64,000 nt of DNA, from assembly GCA_031552825.1 (NCBI GenBank), contig JAVBMD010000025.1:1-64000 (forward strand). The letters are read 5' to 3'. The translations under genes were made by a program, and so were the position numbers. The DNA is from WQXF01 sp031552825 (GTDB lineage Bacteria; Bacillota; Clostridia; Christensenellales; Aristaeellaceae). Below, one piece after another: positions 33,714 through 42,963 of this stretch (within the stretch, counting starts at the first letter, position 1; each line of letters begins with the position of its first letter). The notes under the pieces are model-generated. The model saw nothing but the letters and a program-made list of their open reading frames with translations. It made no database searches and was not told the origin of the DNA.

Positions 33714-34610
33714 ATGCTGCTTGTTGATACCCATTGCGATACGCTCTACATGCGCGCGCTGGAGCCCAAATGGACGCCCTGCGTGACGGCGGATCATCTT
33801 CGCGCCGGCGGTGTCGCGCTGCAGGTTTGCGCCCTATGGGCAGGCCCGGAAGGCCCGGCCGGAGACCCCTACGGCAACGCGCAAGCCGAGCTGGCGGTTT
33901 GGCGGGAACTGCAGGAACAGGGCTGGCGCGCGGTGGAGGATCCTTCGGAGGCCACCGGCGGCGAGGTAACGGCGATGCTGTCCATCGAGGGCGGCGAGGT
34001 GTTCGGCGAGGACATTGCCCGCGTGCAGGAGTTTCGCGATTACGGTGTGCGCATGGTAGCGCTGACGTGGAACTTTGAAAACGCCATCGGCCACCCGGCC
34101 ATAAAAGGGGCGGAGGGCGGCATCAAGCCCTTCGGCTGGCAGGTGCTGGCGGAAATGGCGCGGCTGGGCATGGCCGCCGACGTATCGCATTTAAACGAGC
34201 GGGGTTTCTTCGATTTAATCGAACGGTACGAAAAGCCGCCGATGGCTTCGCACTCCTGCTGCGCCGCGCTGCGCCCGCACTTCCGCAATCTCACCGACGC
34301 GCAAATTCGCGCGCTCATCGAGCGCGGCGGCTGGATTGGCATCAACTTCTTCAGTACCTTTCTGGTGGAGGAGGGCGACGCGTCGATCGCCGACATTGCG
34401 CGCCACATCGACCACATCGCCCAGTTGGGCGGCGCGGCCAACGTCGGCTTCGGTTCGGACTTCGACGGCATCGAGCGGGCGCCAGTGGATTTGCAGCATC
34501 CCGGCATGTTCCCCAAGCTGCTGGACGCGTTGCGGGCGCGAGGATACGACGAAGCTGCGGTGCGCGGCATCGCCGGGGAAAACTTCCTCCGGTATTACGA
34601 GCGGCTGTAA
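33714..34610 (+). CDS. Membrane dipeptidase family (peptidase M19) protein
   Basis: The 298-residue protein matches renal-type dipeptidases. HCDT near the N-terminus (His7, Asp9) and Glu in SIEGGE (near 89) bind the metals, followed by LTWNFEN, DVSHLNE with a His, SHSCCAAL and GFGSDFDGI. These zinc enzymes split dipeptides, including some with D-residues. No signal peptide is seen, so it acts in the cytoplasm. It is the last gene of a likely three-gene operon and ends at a strong terminator. Confidence 0.9.
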   Translation: MLLVDTHCDTLYMRALEPKWTPCVTADHLRAGGVALQVCALWAGPEGPAGDPYGNAQAELAVWRELQEQGWRAVEDPSEATGGEVTAMLSIEGGEVFGEDIARVQEFRDYGVRMVALTWNFENAIGHPAIKGAEGGIKPFGWQVLAEMARLGMAADVSHLNERGFFDLIERYEKPPMASHSCCAALRPHFRNLTDAQIRALIERGGWIGINFFSTFLVEEGDASIADIARHIDHIAQLGGAANVGFGSDFDGIERAPVDLQHPGMFPKLLDALRARGYDEAAVRGIAGENFLRYYERL

Positions 34611-34618
34611 AGCTGAAA

Positions 34619-34648
34619 CGCCAAGGCGGTTGCCTTGGCGCTTTTTTT
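34619..34648. terminator. Terminator shared by the dipeptidase and MGMT-like genes
   Basis: CGCCAAGGC pairs perfectly with GCCTTGGCG over a GGTT loop and is followed by C and seven T. The MGMT-like stop codon lies within the T run. Confidence 0.9.
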
Positions 34649-34967
34649 ACGGCTTATGCAGGCAGCGCGCTAGATCGACGCGCCCGTTGGGCAGAAAGGG
34701 TATGCCTTCGCCGCGCAACAGCTCGTGCTGGAATCCCGGCGCGCCGAACGCATCGCCAGGCGCGAGGCCGCCCTGCGCATTGACGACGCGATGACAGGGC
34801 AGCGCAAGACGCTCCGGCGCGAGCCGCATCGCCGAACCCACGACCTTGGCGGCGCGCGGCCGACCCAGCGCCAGCGCGATTTGGCCATAGGTCATCACCC
34901 GGCCGGGCGGGATGGTGGCGGCCAGCGCATACACTTGGTCATAAAAGGAAGGAGATTTTATCGGCAT
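34647..34967 (-). CDS. MGMT-family (Ogt/Ada C-terminal) alkyltransferase domain protein
   Basis: The 106-residue protein consists only of the DNA-binding/active-site domain of O6-alkylguanine-DNA alkyltransferases. IPPGRVMTYGQIA, the arginine-finger helix (GSAMRLAPERLALP) and the active-site PCHRVV are present. Cys is retained at the acceptor position, unlike Atl proteins where it is Trp, so real alkyl transfer is possible. The usual N-terminal domain is absent. ATG 34967 is used because the frame upstream runs through non-coding sequence and the MPIKSPSFYDQVY start fits the family. Confidence 0.85.
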   Translation of the reverse strand: MPIKSPSFYDQVYALAATIPPGRVMTYGQIALALGRPRAAKVVGSAMRLAPERLALPCHRVVNAQGGLAPGDAFGAPGFQHELLRGEGIPFLPNGRVDLARCLHKP

Positions 34968-35008
34968 GGGCGCGCTCTCCCCGCATAATAGATTTGCGCA
35001 TGGCCATA

Positions 35009-35155
35009 CTAGCTGTGGGGCGCGCGGCAGGAAGATGCCGCGACTTGGGGAAATCTTTTTGAACGGGCGCTTGTCACAAGCTTTGTCGCTTTGGCGGCAC
35101 ATGCCCCTCTCAAAGCAACCTCAGGCAGCAGACGAGAAGGAATGTCACCTTTCAT
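35009..35155 (-). CDS. Possible small ORF of 48 codons in a gene-free stretch
   Basis: An ATG at 35155 preceded by AAAGGATGAACC opens a 48-residue basic, Ala/Arg/Ser-rich frame with no recognisable motif. It lies in the 311-bp gap between the MGMT-like and peptide-binding genes, antisense to the region ending at the orphan terminator (35191-35219). It may be chance; only the ribosome site argues for it. Confidence 0.2.
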   Translation of the reverse strand: MKGDIPSRLLPEVALRGACAAKATKLVTSARSKRFPQVAASSCRAPHS

Positions 35156-35190
35156 GGTTCATCCTTTGTTAAGTCAAAAAGCAGCCCCGG

Positions 35191-35219
35191 GAGATGGCGT
35201 CATGCCATCTCTCTTTTTT
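35191..35219 (+). terminator. Orphan plus-strand intrinsic terminator
   Basis: GAGATGGC (35191-35198) pairs perfectly with GCCATCTC (35204-35211) and is followed by TC and six T. No plus-strand gene lies within the 580 bp upstream after the dipeptidase terminator, so it may end an unannotated RNA. Confidence 0.75.
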
Positions 35220-35278
35220 ATGACATGTTGCCTTGCTTCGCGTGTTCACAAAGTCTGCGATAGACCATCTTCAGGAGG

Positions 35279-36886
35279 CTACCAAGACTCGATGCCCCTT
35301 AGCAGCTCGTTTTCTCGCAGGGTACTCACGCGGGTAAAGGTATCGCGCGTTATTAGCGCGCCGTTGCGGAAGTAGAGGCACATGAACGGCGCGTCGCTGA
35401 CAAATAGGTGCTGTACCTCGCTCATCGTGTCGCGGTAGCCGGATTCGCTTGATTGGGCACGCAGCTTCTTGATGAGCTCGATCATGGTTTCGTTGCGGTA
35501 GCGGCAGTAGTTGGTGGTGATGGCGGTGAACATAAAGCCCGGATCGGGCACGACGTCCAGATTCATGCCGACCAGCGCCAAATCGAAATTGCCCGCGGTC
35601 AGCCGCTCCTTGACGCGGCCATAGGTGACGCTGTCCACGGTGGTTTCGATGCCGACGACCGATAGCATCGATTGAATGGCGCCGGCGGCATTGCTGCGCA
35701 CGCTGCCGCCGGGCTCTTCGTACAGCAGGATATTGAGCTTGAGTATCGTCGGCGTGCCTTCGATGGTGCGCACGCGCTTGCCGTCCGGGTTGAGCTGCCA
35801 ACCGGCACGGTCCAGCAGCTCGCGCGCCACGGCGGGATTGAATTCTTCCCCGGTGGCGGTGCCATCGAAAAGCCACGTGCCTGGGGCGATCGGCGTTATG
35901 GCCGGGGTGGCCATGCCTTGATAGATCTGCTTGACCAACTCATTGCGGTCGATGGCGGCGGTGATGGCGGTGCGCACCAGCGGATCCTTCAGGATCCCCT
36001 TTTTCTCATTGTGGTGCATGAGCAGCATCTCCAACTGGCGCGTGCGGTAAGACAGCGAGAAGGAGCGCAGGCTGCCGCTATAGCGCGTGGCCGACATCGA
36101 GCGGGTCATCGTGGCGCTGATCTCTCCGGAATCAAAGGCATCGAGCGCGCGGTCTGTATTGGGGTAGATGTTGGCCATAATGTTTTTTACGTTGGGCTGT
36201 GCGCCGGACCACCAGCCCGGCCATGCGCTGAGCCAGATCCGGTTGCCGGGCTCGTATTGCTCGATCTTGTAGGGGCCGGTTCCGGCGGGCATCGCCTGCT
36301 CAACCTCGTCGGCGGGCAGCACGGGAAAGGTCATCGCGTTGAGCAGGCCATAATAACCGCGCGCGGCGGTGATTTGCACGGTGAGATCGTCCACCGCTTT
36401 CCAAGTGCCAAAGCCGATGTAAGCTTCGAGCAGATTGGCGTAGAGGCCGCGTTCCTCGGCGGGAAGCTCGCTCTTGCCTTCCTCGTCATAGCCGCCCAGC
36501 GCGGCGATCCGATCCAGCGTCGCGCATACGTCTTTGGCGGTGAGCGGGTTGCCGTTGTGAAAGGTAACGCCGGGGCGCAGGTGGAAAATCCACTTTTTGC
36601 TGCCCTCGCTGGGGGCGTCCCAAGAGGAGGCTAGGCCGGGCTGCGGGTGCTCATCATCGTCGAGCGTTACCAAGCTTTCATAGCACAGGTTGAGCAGGTT
36701 GAGCGGGTCGCGCTCGCGCATCGAAAGCGGAAAGAGCGCCAAGTCATTGCTGGCGACGATGCCGATGAGCAGCGAATCGATCAGGGGGGCGTTGCTGGCC
36801 GCCGCCATCGCCGGCGCGAGCGCCAGCAGCGGCAGGAGCAGCAGTGCGACGAAGCGTCGCGCGCGGTTAGCGTTGTGTTGATGCAT
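35279..36886 (-). CDS. Extracellular peptide/solute-binding protein, ABC transporter family 5
   Basis: The 535-residue protein has a signal peptide (about 1-29, ending AMAAAS) without a lipobox Cys, and the family 5 solute-binding fold: LNLCYESLVTLD, WIFHLRPGVTFHNGNPLTAKDV, GTGPYKIEQYEPG, VRTAITAAIDRNELV. These proteins bind oligopeptides or nickel complexes, but no permease or ATPase genes are adjacent, so it may instead work as a stand-alone receptor with wall enzymes. ATG 36886 has AAGGAGG upstream and begins 20 nt inside the end of the transglycosylase gene, so translation is coupled. Confidence 0.85.
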   Translation of the reverse strand: MHQHNANRARRFVALLLLPLLALAPAMAAASNAPLIDSLLIGIVASNDLALFPLSMRERDPLNLLNLCYESLVTLDDDEHPQPGLASSWDAPSEGSKKWIFHLRPGVTFHNGNPLTAKDVCATLDRIAALGGYDEEGKSELPAEERGLYANLLEAYIGFGTWKAVDDLTVQITAARGYYGLLNAMTFPVLPADEVEQAMPAGTGPYKIEQYEPGNRIWLSAWPGWWSGAQPNVKNIMANIYPNTDRALDAFDSGEISATMTRSMSATRYSGSLRSFSLSYRTRQLEMLLMHHNEKKGILKDPLVRTAITAAIDRNELVKQIYQGMATPAITPIAPGTWLFDGTATGEEFNPAVARELLDRAGWQLNPDGKRVRTIEGTPTILKLNILLYEEPGGSVRSNAAGAIQSMLSVVGIETTVDSVTYGRVKERLTAGNFDLALVGMNLDVVPDPGFMFTAITTNYCRYRNETMIELIKKLRAQSSESGYRDTMSEVQHLFVSDAPFMCLYFRNGALITRDTFTRVSTLRENELLRGIESW

Positions 36887-37805
36887 AGGCGTCCTCCTTG
36901 GCAGCGGTGCTGTAGTAGCGTCTTTGGTAGACCTGCTGGGCGCGCAGCACGCGCTCGGCGTAAAGCGCGGTGTCGTTGGTGGCGATGGTTTGCAGCGTGA
37001 CGCCGTCGGGGCTGTAGGCCGGATTGCGAAGCCACGCATCCACGTTGCCCTGTCCGGCGTGGTAAGCGCAGATAATCTTGAGCGCATCCCCGTCAAAGCG
37101 GTTGGACAGATACCCCAGATACCAGCAGCCGAAGCGGATGTTTGTCTCCGGATCGAACATCATATCGAAGGTGTAATTTTCAATGTCGCCAAACTTTTCG
37201 GAGATCCACTCAGCGGTGTCGGGCATGAGCTGCATGAGCCCGCGCGCGCTCTTGTAGGATTCCGCATCGGGTTTGTAGCTGGATTCGATGAGCACGATCG
37301 ACGCCACCAGCGAGGGATCCAGCGCGTAGAAAGCGGCGTATTGATCGATGATCTCCCGGTACTTGAGCGGGTGCGCGTCCAGCTCATCCTGCTCGGCGGC
37401 AATGCGCTTGCGCTCGGCCTCGCGATGGAGGTAGTCTCGGTACATTTGGCGGCCGATCAGGCCGGTGGCGATGAGCACGATGAGCATCGGCACGATCACC
37501 AGCGCCCATTTGACCGGCTCGGTGAGGACGCGCTTGCGGCGCTCGGCGCGCTCCCTCGGCTCGGCCTCGGTGCGATGCTCGGTGCGCCGAGGCGTCGGCG
37601 CAGGGGGCGAGGCGGGAGGCATCGGCATGCGCGGCATCGCCTGCTGCGGCGTGAGGCGCGAGGGCTGCGGCTGCGGCACAGGCTGTCGAGCGGGGCGTTC
37701 GACCGGTTCCGGCGGCGCGGCCATCGCCTCCTCGGCGCGCTTGCGGCTGCGGAACTTTCGCTCCGGTGCCCCGGGGGTTCTGCGCGGATCAGGGGGATTT
37801 TGCAT
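36867..37805 (-). CDS. Membrane-anchored lytic transglycosylase (SLT domain)
   Basis: The 312-residue protein has a Pro/Arg-rich cytoplasmic N-terminus (1-97), one transmembrane helix (about 99-117) and an external SLT domain (about 150-295) with the catalytic Glu174 in IESSYKPDA, then SARGLMQLMP and AYHAGQGNVDAW. It should cleave glycan strands of peptidoglycan to 1,6-anhydro ends. It overlaps coaE at its start and the solute-binding gene at its end. The place after polA-coaE is common for such an enzyme in Clostridia (from general knowledge of that region). Confidence 0.88.
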   Translation of the reverse strand: MQNPPDPRRTPGAPERKFRSRKRAEEAMAAPPEPVERPARQPVPQPQPSRLTPQQAMPRMPMPPASPPAPTPRRTEHRTEAEPRERAERRKRVLTEPVKWALVIVPMLIVLIATGLIGRQMYRDYLHREAERKRIAAEQDELDAHPLKYREIIDQYAAFYALDPSLVASIVLIESSYKPDAESYKSARGLMQLMPDTAEWISEKFGDIENYTFDMMFDPETNIRFGCWYLGYLSNRFDGDALKIICAYHAGQGNVDAWLRNPAYSPDGVTLQTIATNDTALYAERVLRAQQVYQRRYYSTAAKEDAYASTQR

Positions 37806-38409
37806 GCAGGGCACCTGCCTTTCGTATCGTTCGCGCCCAAGCGGCGCGCACGGCGGCGGCTACTTCCTCTTGGGACGCGGCGGTGTCGATGCGCACCTGC
37901 GCGCGCATGAGCTTATCTTGCAGCGGCCACTGGCTGTCGATGCGCGCCTGTGCTTCGGCTTCGCCGAGGCCGTCCCGCGCCATCAGGCGGCGCAGCTGTT
38001 CCCCGGGCGGGAGCGCCGTCACCCAGATTTCATCGACGCGGGCGTCGTAGCCGGTTTCGAACAACAGCGGAATCTCCAGCACGGCGGCAGGGCAGCCCTG
38101 CGCAGCCAGCGCTTGGCATTGCGCTTCGAGCCGCGCGTATACCAGCGGATGCAGCAGCGCGTTGAGATCGGCGCGCGCCTCGGCGTCGTTGAACACCAAC
38201 ATGCCTAGCGCGCGGCGGTTTAGCATATCGCCTTCGAACACCGCGTCGCCAAAACGCGCGCGCAGCAGGGGCAGCGCCGCGCCGCCCGGCGCGGTCAGCG
38301 CACGCGAGAGCGCGTCGGCATCGATCACCGGCGCGCCCAGCTTGCGCAGCTCGGCGGCCACCGTGGATTTTCCGCTGGCGATACCGCCGGTCAGCCCGAC
38401 CTTGTACAT
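37789..38409 (-). CDS. coaE: Dephospho-CoA kinase
   Basis: The 206-residue enzyme phosphorylates dephospho-CoA in the last step of CoA synthesis. The P-loop GGIASGKST (8-16), VIDAD and the LIPLLFETG-like segment (EIPLLFETG) are diagnostic, and the length is usual. It lies 55 nt downstream of polA, a conserved gene pair in Firmicutes, and overlaps the transglycosylase start by 17 nt. Confidence 0.94.
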   Translation of the reverse strand: MYKVGLTGGIASGKSTVAAELRKLGAPVIDADALSRALTAPGGAALPLLRARFGDAVFEGDMLNRRALGMLVFNDAEARADLNALLHPLVYARLEAQCQALAAQGCPAAVLEIPLLFETGYDARVDEIWVTALPPGEQLRRLMARDGLGEAEAQARIDSQWPLQDKLMRAQVRIDTAASQEEVAAAVRAAWARTIRKAGALHAKSP

Positions 38410-38464
38410 GCAATAAAGCTCCTAAACATCAAACGATGAAACGCCAGCGATTCATGCTTGGCAA

Positions 38465-41053
38465 TCACTTGGTTTCGTACCAGCTATGCCCGGTGTGCAC
38501 ATCGGCCACCAGCGGTACCGACAGCGGCAACGCCTGTTCCATGCAGCGCTGCAAAATCGCGGCGGCCTGCTCGGCCTCCTCGGCAGGGCATTCGACGATC
38601 AGCTCATCGTGTACTTGCAAGATCAGCCGCGCCGCGAGCTTGGCTTCGGCCAACTGCTCCGCTACGCGCACCATCGCCAGTTTGATGACATCGGCGGCGG
38701 TACCTTGCACCGGCGTGTTCATCGCGGCGCGCTCGCCGAAGGAGCGGGTGTTGTAGTTGCTTGATTCCAGCTCCGGCAACGGGCGGCGGCGGCCCAGCAG
38801 CGTGCTGGAGTAGCCCTGCACCTTGCCCTGCGCGACGGCGCTGTCCATATATCGGCGCACGCCGGGGTAGCGCGCGAAGTCGCGCTCGATAAAGCTGGCG
38901 GCTTCCCCGCGCGAGATGCCTAGGTTGCGCGCCAGCCCAAAGTCGCTGATGCCATAGACGATGCCGAAGTTAACGGCCTTGGAGGCCGAGCGCATCGCCG
39001 AGGTGACTTGATCCATCGGCACGCCGTAGACCTCGGCGGCGGTGCGCGTGTGAATGTCCTGCCCGAGCAGGAAGGCCTCGGTCATGCCCGGATCGCCGGA
39101 GAGGTGCGCCAACAGCCGCAGCTCGATCTGCGAATAGTCGGCGTCGATCAGCAGCCAGCCGGGGCGGGGAATGAACACCCGGCGAATCTCGCGCCCCAAC
39201 TCGGTGCGCACGGGGATGTTTTGCAGGTTTGGCTCGTTGGAGGAGATGCGGCCGGTGGCGGTGGCGGTTTGATCGAACCACGTATGCACACGGCCGGTGC
39301 TGTCGATCAGCTTGAGCAGACCCTCCACATACGTGCCTTGCAGCTTGGAGAGCCGCCGATAGTCCAGCAGCGGCGCGATGGCCGGATGTACGCCGACGAG
39401 GCCTTCCAGCGTTTCGGCATCGGTGGAGTAGCCGCTCTTGGTTTTGCGTCCGGCGGGCAAACCCAGCTTTTCGAACAGAATCTCGCCGAGCTGCTTGGGG
39501 CTGTTGAGGTTGAAGGCGGCCTCTCCGGTGTGGGCGTAGATTTCCTCGGTGAGCCGCCGGATCTCGAGGGAATAGGCCTCGCCCATGCGTGTCAGCTCGG
39601 CGCGGTCGACCTGAAAGCCGACGCGCTCCATGTCCAGCAGCACGTGCATCAGCGGCATTTCGATGTCCTCATATAGGCTAAGCATTTCTTGCTCAGCCAG
39701 CTCGGCGCGCTGGCGTAGCGAGAGTTCCAGCAGCGCGGCGGCGTCGACGCTTGTTCCGCCGGGCAGCAGCGCTTCCGGCGCGTAGGACTTGGCCAGCGGG
39801 TTGAGCAGGTAAGCGGCCAGCATCGTATCCTCGCGCAGGCGCGCGCCGGAAACGTCGATCCCAGCGGCGGCCAGATCGGTGAGCAGGCGCTTTCCGTCGT
39901 GTACGCAGGGCGAAAAGGGAGGGCGCAGCAGCGGAGCCAGCGCCGCCATCACCTGCACCGGATCCGGGCCGGGGGAGAGCAGATCGCCGCCGCCCAGCGG
40001 CACGCGGTAGCGCGTGCCTGCCTCGGTGGCCAGCGTCACGCAATCCAAGGTTTTATACAGCGCGATGCGGGCCGGGACGGTAGCTTCCGCCACCAGCTCG
40101 CGCACCGCCTCCGCCACGTCCGCTTCGTCTTCCAGCTCGCGCAGCGGCTGCCAGCGGACCTGTGCGGCGGGCTTAGCCTCGGGCGAGACGGCGCCGCTTT
40201 TCGGCAGCGCCTTGAGCAGCGAGGTGGCCTCGATTTCCTCAAAAAAAGCCGCAGCGCCCGAGAGGGTGCCTACGCGGCAATCCTCCCAGCTGCACTGCAG
40301 CGGTGCTTCGCGGGATATGGTGGCGATTTTTTTGCTGAGCAAGGCCAGCTCGCGGTGCTCCAACAGGCGCTCGCGCAGCTTGCCGGTCTGCTCCGCGTCG
40401 GCGCGATCCAGCGCCGCTTCCAGCGTGCCGTAGGCCGAGAGCAGCTTGACGGCGGTCTTTTCGCCCACGCCAGGAACGCCGGGGATATTGTCGGAGGAAT
40501 CGCCCATCAAACCTTTTAAATCCGGGACTTGGGCGGGGGTGACGCCGTATTGCGCCAGCACGGTTTCCGGATCAAACTCGGTGGTATCGCTGACGCCGCG
40601 CTTGGTGTAGATCACATGGGTATGGTCGGTGACCAGCTGCAGCGCATCGCGGTCGCCGGTGACCAGCAGCATGCGGATGCCCTCGGCCTCGCCGCGCGCC
40701 GCCATGGTGCCGAGGATATCGTCGCCCTCGTAGCTGGGGCACTCCAAAATGCGGATGCCCAGCGTGTCCAGCATGCGGCGCGCCAGCGGGAATTGTGGGC
40801 GCAGCAACTCGTCGGTAGGCTTGCGCCCGGCCTTGTACGCCGGAAAATCGGTATGGCGAAAGGTGGGGCCGTGCAGATCAAAAGCCACGGCGCAATAATC
40901 GGGCTTCACATCGGCCAGAATCTTGAGCAGCATGCGGGCAAAGCCATAGACGGCGTTGGTGTGAACGCCGCCGGTGGTTTCCATATCGGGCAGCGCGTGA
41001 AACGCGCGGTGCATCAGGCTATTGCCGTCGATTACGACGCAGGTTTTTTGCAT
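38465..41053 (-). CDS. polA: DNA polymerase I, without proofreading residues
   Basis: The 862-residue protein has an N-terminal 5'-3' exonuclease/FEN domain (1 to about 290, with IDGNSLMHRAF, DRDALQLV, GDSSDNIPG), a degenerate middle domain and the polymerase domain with DYSQIELRLLAHLSGD (motif A) and QVHDELIVE (motif C). In the middle domain the DxE metal-binding pair is replaced (IALYKTL), so 3'-5' exonuclease activity is expected to be lost, as in several Firmicute PolA enzymes. ATG 41053 has GAGG 7 nt upstream; the frame extends 12 codons further without support. First gene of the polA-coaE operon. Confidence 0.95.
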   Translation of the reverse strand: MQKTCVVIDGNSLMHRAFHALPDMETTGGVHTNAVYGFARMLLKILADVKPDYCAVAFDLHGPTFRHTDFPAYKAGRKPTDELLRPQFPLARRMLDTLGIRILECPSYEGDDILGTMAARGEAEGIRMLLVTGDRDALQLVTDHTHVIYTKRGVSDTTEFDPETVLAQYGVTPAQVPDLKGLMGDSSDNIPGVPGVGEKTAVKLLSAYGTLEAALDRADAEQTGKLRERLLEHRELALLSKKIATISREAPLQCSWEDCRVGTLSGAAAFFEEIEATSLLKALPKSGAVSPEAKPAAQVRWQPLRELEDEADVAEAVRELVAEATVPARIALYKTLDCVTLATEAGTRYRVPLGGGDLLSPGPDPVQVMAALAPLLRPPFSPCVHDGKRLLTDLAAAGIDVSGARLREDTMLAAYLLNPLAKSYAPEALLPGGTSVDAAALLELSLRQRAELAEQEMLSLYEDIEMPLMHVLLDMERVGFQVDRAELTRMGEAYSLEIRRLTEEIYAHTGEAAFNLNSPKQLGEILFEKLGLPAGRKTKSGYSTDAETLEGLVGVHPAIAPLLDYRRLSKLQGTYVEGLLKLIDSTGRVHTWFDQTATATGRISSNEPNLQNIPVRTELGREIRRVFIPRPGWLLIDADYSQIELRLLAHLSGDPGMTEAFLLGQDIHTRTAAEVYGVPMDQVTSAMRSASKAVNFGIVYGISDFGLARNLGISRGEAASFIERDFARYPGVRRYMDSAVAQGKVQGYSSTLLGRRRPLPELESSNYNTRSFGERAAMNTPVQGTAADVIKLAMVRVAEQLAEAKLAARLILQVHDELIVECPAEEAEQAAAILQRCMEQALPLSVPLVADVHTGHSWYETK

Positions 41054-41121
41054 AAGGAGGCCTCTTTCCCCAAGCGCTGCGCGGCGCATACCGACACATG
41101 CCTTGGTGTTCTGCCTCCCTT

Positions 41122-41151
41122 ATCATACCACAGGATGGGGAGAAAATGCAA
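41122..41151 (-). promoter_or_regulatory. Promoter of the polA operon
   Basis: On the minus strand TTGCAT (41151-41146) and TATGAT (41127-41122) are 18 bases apart. It sits immediately after the hybrid kinase stop codon. Confidence 0.6.
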
Positions 41152-41154
41152 TTT

Positions 41155-42759
41155 TCAGGCCGGATTGCGCGGCCTTACCAGCGCCTCGGGCAGCCACTTG
41201 CGCAGACAGCGGCTCAGCGCGTCCAACTCCAGCGGTTTGGAGAGAAAGCCGTCGAATCCGTGATCCAGATACATGCGCTCGGCGCCCTCCACGGCGTTGG
41301 CGGTCAGCGCGATGATGGGCGTATGCACGGCGTCGCCATCGGCGGCGCGGATGCGCTGCATGGCCTCGATGCCATCCATGCCCGGCATCATTTGATCCAT
41401 AAAGATTACGTCGTAAGGCTCTTGCTCGGCCAGTTCCACAGCCTGCGAGCCGCTCAGCGACAGCGCCGGTTGGATGTCAAACAGCCCCAGCACCGCCTCG
41501 GCTACCGAGAGGTTGATGTCGATATCGTCGACCACCAGTACGCGCGCGCCGGTGGCGCTGAACTCGTCCTGCGCGGTCAACTCACCCGGCCGGGGAATGA
41601 CGGTATCATCATCCAGCGGCGCGCAAGGCAGTTCCAGCGAGAAAGTGGAGCCGGCGCCGTACTTGCTTTGCAGCCACAGCCTGCCGCCCATGAGCTGGCA
41701 AAGCCGGTTGCTGATGGCCAGTCCCAGCCCGGTGCCGGAGACATGCTTGCTTTTGCGCGCATCCAATTGTTCGAAGGGGCGAAACAGCCTTGCCTGATCC
41801 TCCTCGCGGATGCCGGTGCCGGTATCGCGCACATCGATGCGCAGCGTGTTGTTCTCCATCCAACCGGCGCGGAGCGTTACGCTGCCTTCGTCGGTATACT
41901 TGACGGCGTTGGAGAGCAGGTTGGTCAGCACTTGGCGGATGCGGTTTTCATCGCCGAAGAGGGTGCGCGGCAGATCGTCGAAGGTTTCAAAGCGCAGCAA
42001 TAGCTGCTTGCCTTCGCACTGCGGCGCGAACATGGTGTACAGCGAATGGAACAGTTCCCGCGGGCGGAAGGGGCGCTCGGCGATCACCAGCCGGTCGGAT
42101 TCGATCTTGGAGAAATCCAGAATATCGTTGATAATGGTCAACAGCGCGCGTGAAGAGCTCTTGATATCGGTGATGGCCTTTTGTTGGCGCTCATCCAAGT
42201 TGCTGCGGCTGAGAATTTCTGCCATGCCGAGGATGGCGTTCATCGGCGTGCGGATCTCGTGCGAGATGGTGGCGAGGAAGTCGCTCTTCACGTTGCTGGC
42301 GGCTTCGGCGCGCTGCTTTTCCTGCACGTAGTCGGTCAGGTCGTGGAACGAGGCGAGCGCGCCGCCGGATACGGGGATCAGCTCCATCGAGTAAAAGCGA
42401 GGATCCGTCGCGGTGCTCCAGCTGAGCCAGTCGCCCAGCGTCACGGCGCAGCGTTCGCGCAGCGCGGTTTCGATGGCGGCGTCCAGCTGCTCGCGCGGCG
42501 CGCCATCCAGCAGGCCGTCCAGCAGCTCCTGATAGGTGCGCCCCTTGAGGGCGGCCATCTGCGGCTTATCGGATAGTTCGAGAAAGGTTTGCGTACAGAG
42601 CACAAGGCGGCCTTCGTTGTCTAGTAGCAGCAGAATGTTGGGGTGCCCGTCCAGCAGGATGCTGATTTGCGCGCGCTGCTCGGCGTTTTCTAGCCGGAGG
42701 TACGCAAGCTCTTGCTCCAACGGATCCGGCAGCGGGGCGATGGGGGGCATGCTGTTCAC
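41155..42759 (-). CDS. Hybrid sensor histidine kinase (PAS, HisKA, HATPase, receiver)
   Basis: The 534-residue cytoplasmic protein has no transmembrane segment. Domains: an N-terminal coil, PAS-like (about 32-145), HisKA with the phosphorylated His167 (ISHEIRTPMNAI), HATPase_c (NLLSNAVKYT; DTGTGI; GTGLGLAIS; about 270-380) and a C-terminal receiver (405-525) with Asp455 (VIFMDQMMPGMDG). It is predicted to respond to an internal cue such as a ligand or redox state. No Hpt or output regulator is close by. GTG 42759 is chosen because GGAGG lies 7 nt upstream. Confidence 0.9.
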   Translation of the reverse strand: MNSMPPIAPLPDPLEQELAYLRLENAEQRAQISILLDGHPNILLLLDNEGRLVLCTQTFLELSDKPQMAALKGRTYQELLDGLLDGAPREQLDAAIETALRERCAVTLGDWLSWSTATDPRFYSMELIPVSGGALASFHDLTDYVQEKQRAEAASNVKSDFLATISHEIRTPMNAILGMAEILSRSNLDERQQKAITDIKSSSRALLTIINDILDFSKIESDRLVIAERPFRPRELFHSLYTMFAPQCEGKQLLLRFETFDDLPRTLFGDENRIRQVLTNLLSNAVKYTDEGSVTLRAGWMENNTLRIDVRDTGTGIREEDQARLFRPFEQLDARKSKHVSGTGLGLAISNRLCQLMGGRLWLQSKYGAGSTFSLELPCAPLDDDTVIPRPGELTAQDEFSATGARVLVVDDIDINLSVAEAVLGLFDIQPALSLSGSQAVELAEQEPYDVIFMDQMMPGMDGIEAMQRIRAADGDAVHTPIIALTANAVEGAERMYLDHGFDGFLSKPLELDALSRCLRKWLPEALVRPRNPA

Positions 42760-42806
42760 ACGGAAGCCTCCTTTCTCGTTGATCGGTTATGTAGAAAGAT
42801 ACATGA

Positions 42807-42815
42807 ATTGTAACA
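42807..42815 (-). promoter_or_regulatory. Extended -10 box upstream of the hybrid kinase
   Basis: On the minus strand TGTTACAAT forms an extended -10 (TACAAT = 42812-42807). The -35 is poor. Confidence 0.35.
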
Positions 42816-42963
42816 CGGTAAAACATGAAACAACATACGGTGTTCGTCTGAAAAACGGTCTTTTCGGATGATGAACGGCGTGCCTGTAAGAAATGGGACT
42901 AGCCGCTGTCATATTATCGCGCGTATACTATCAACAGGATTTTGTACGGGGGAGGGCAGGGCG

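Noticed and set aside
35240..35280. CCTTGCTTCG and AGACCATC words similar to the dispersed repeat
   Set aside because: Too short and in a different order; no paired ends or hairpins of the repeat family.
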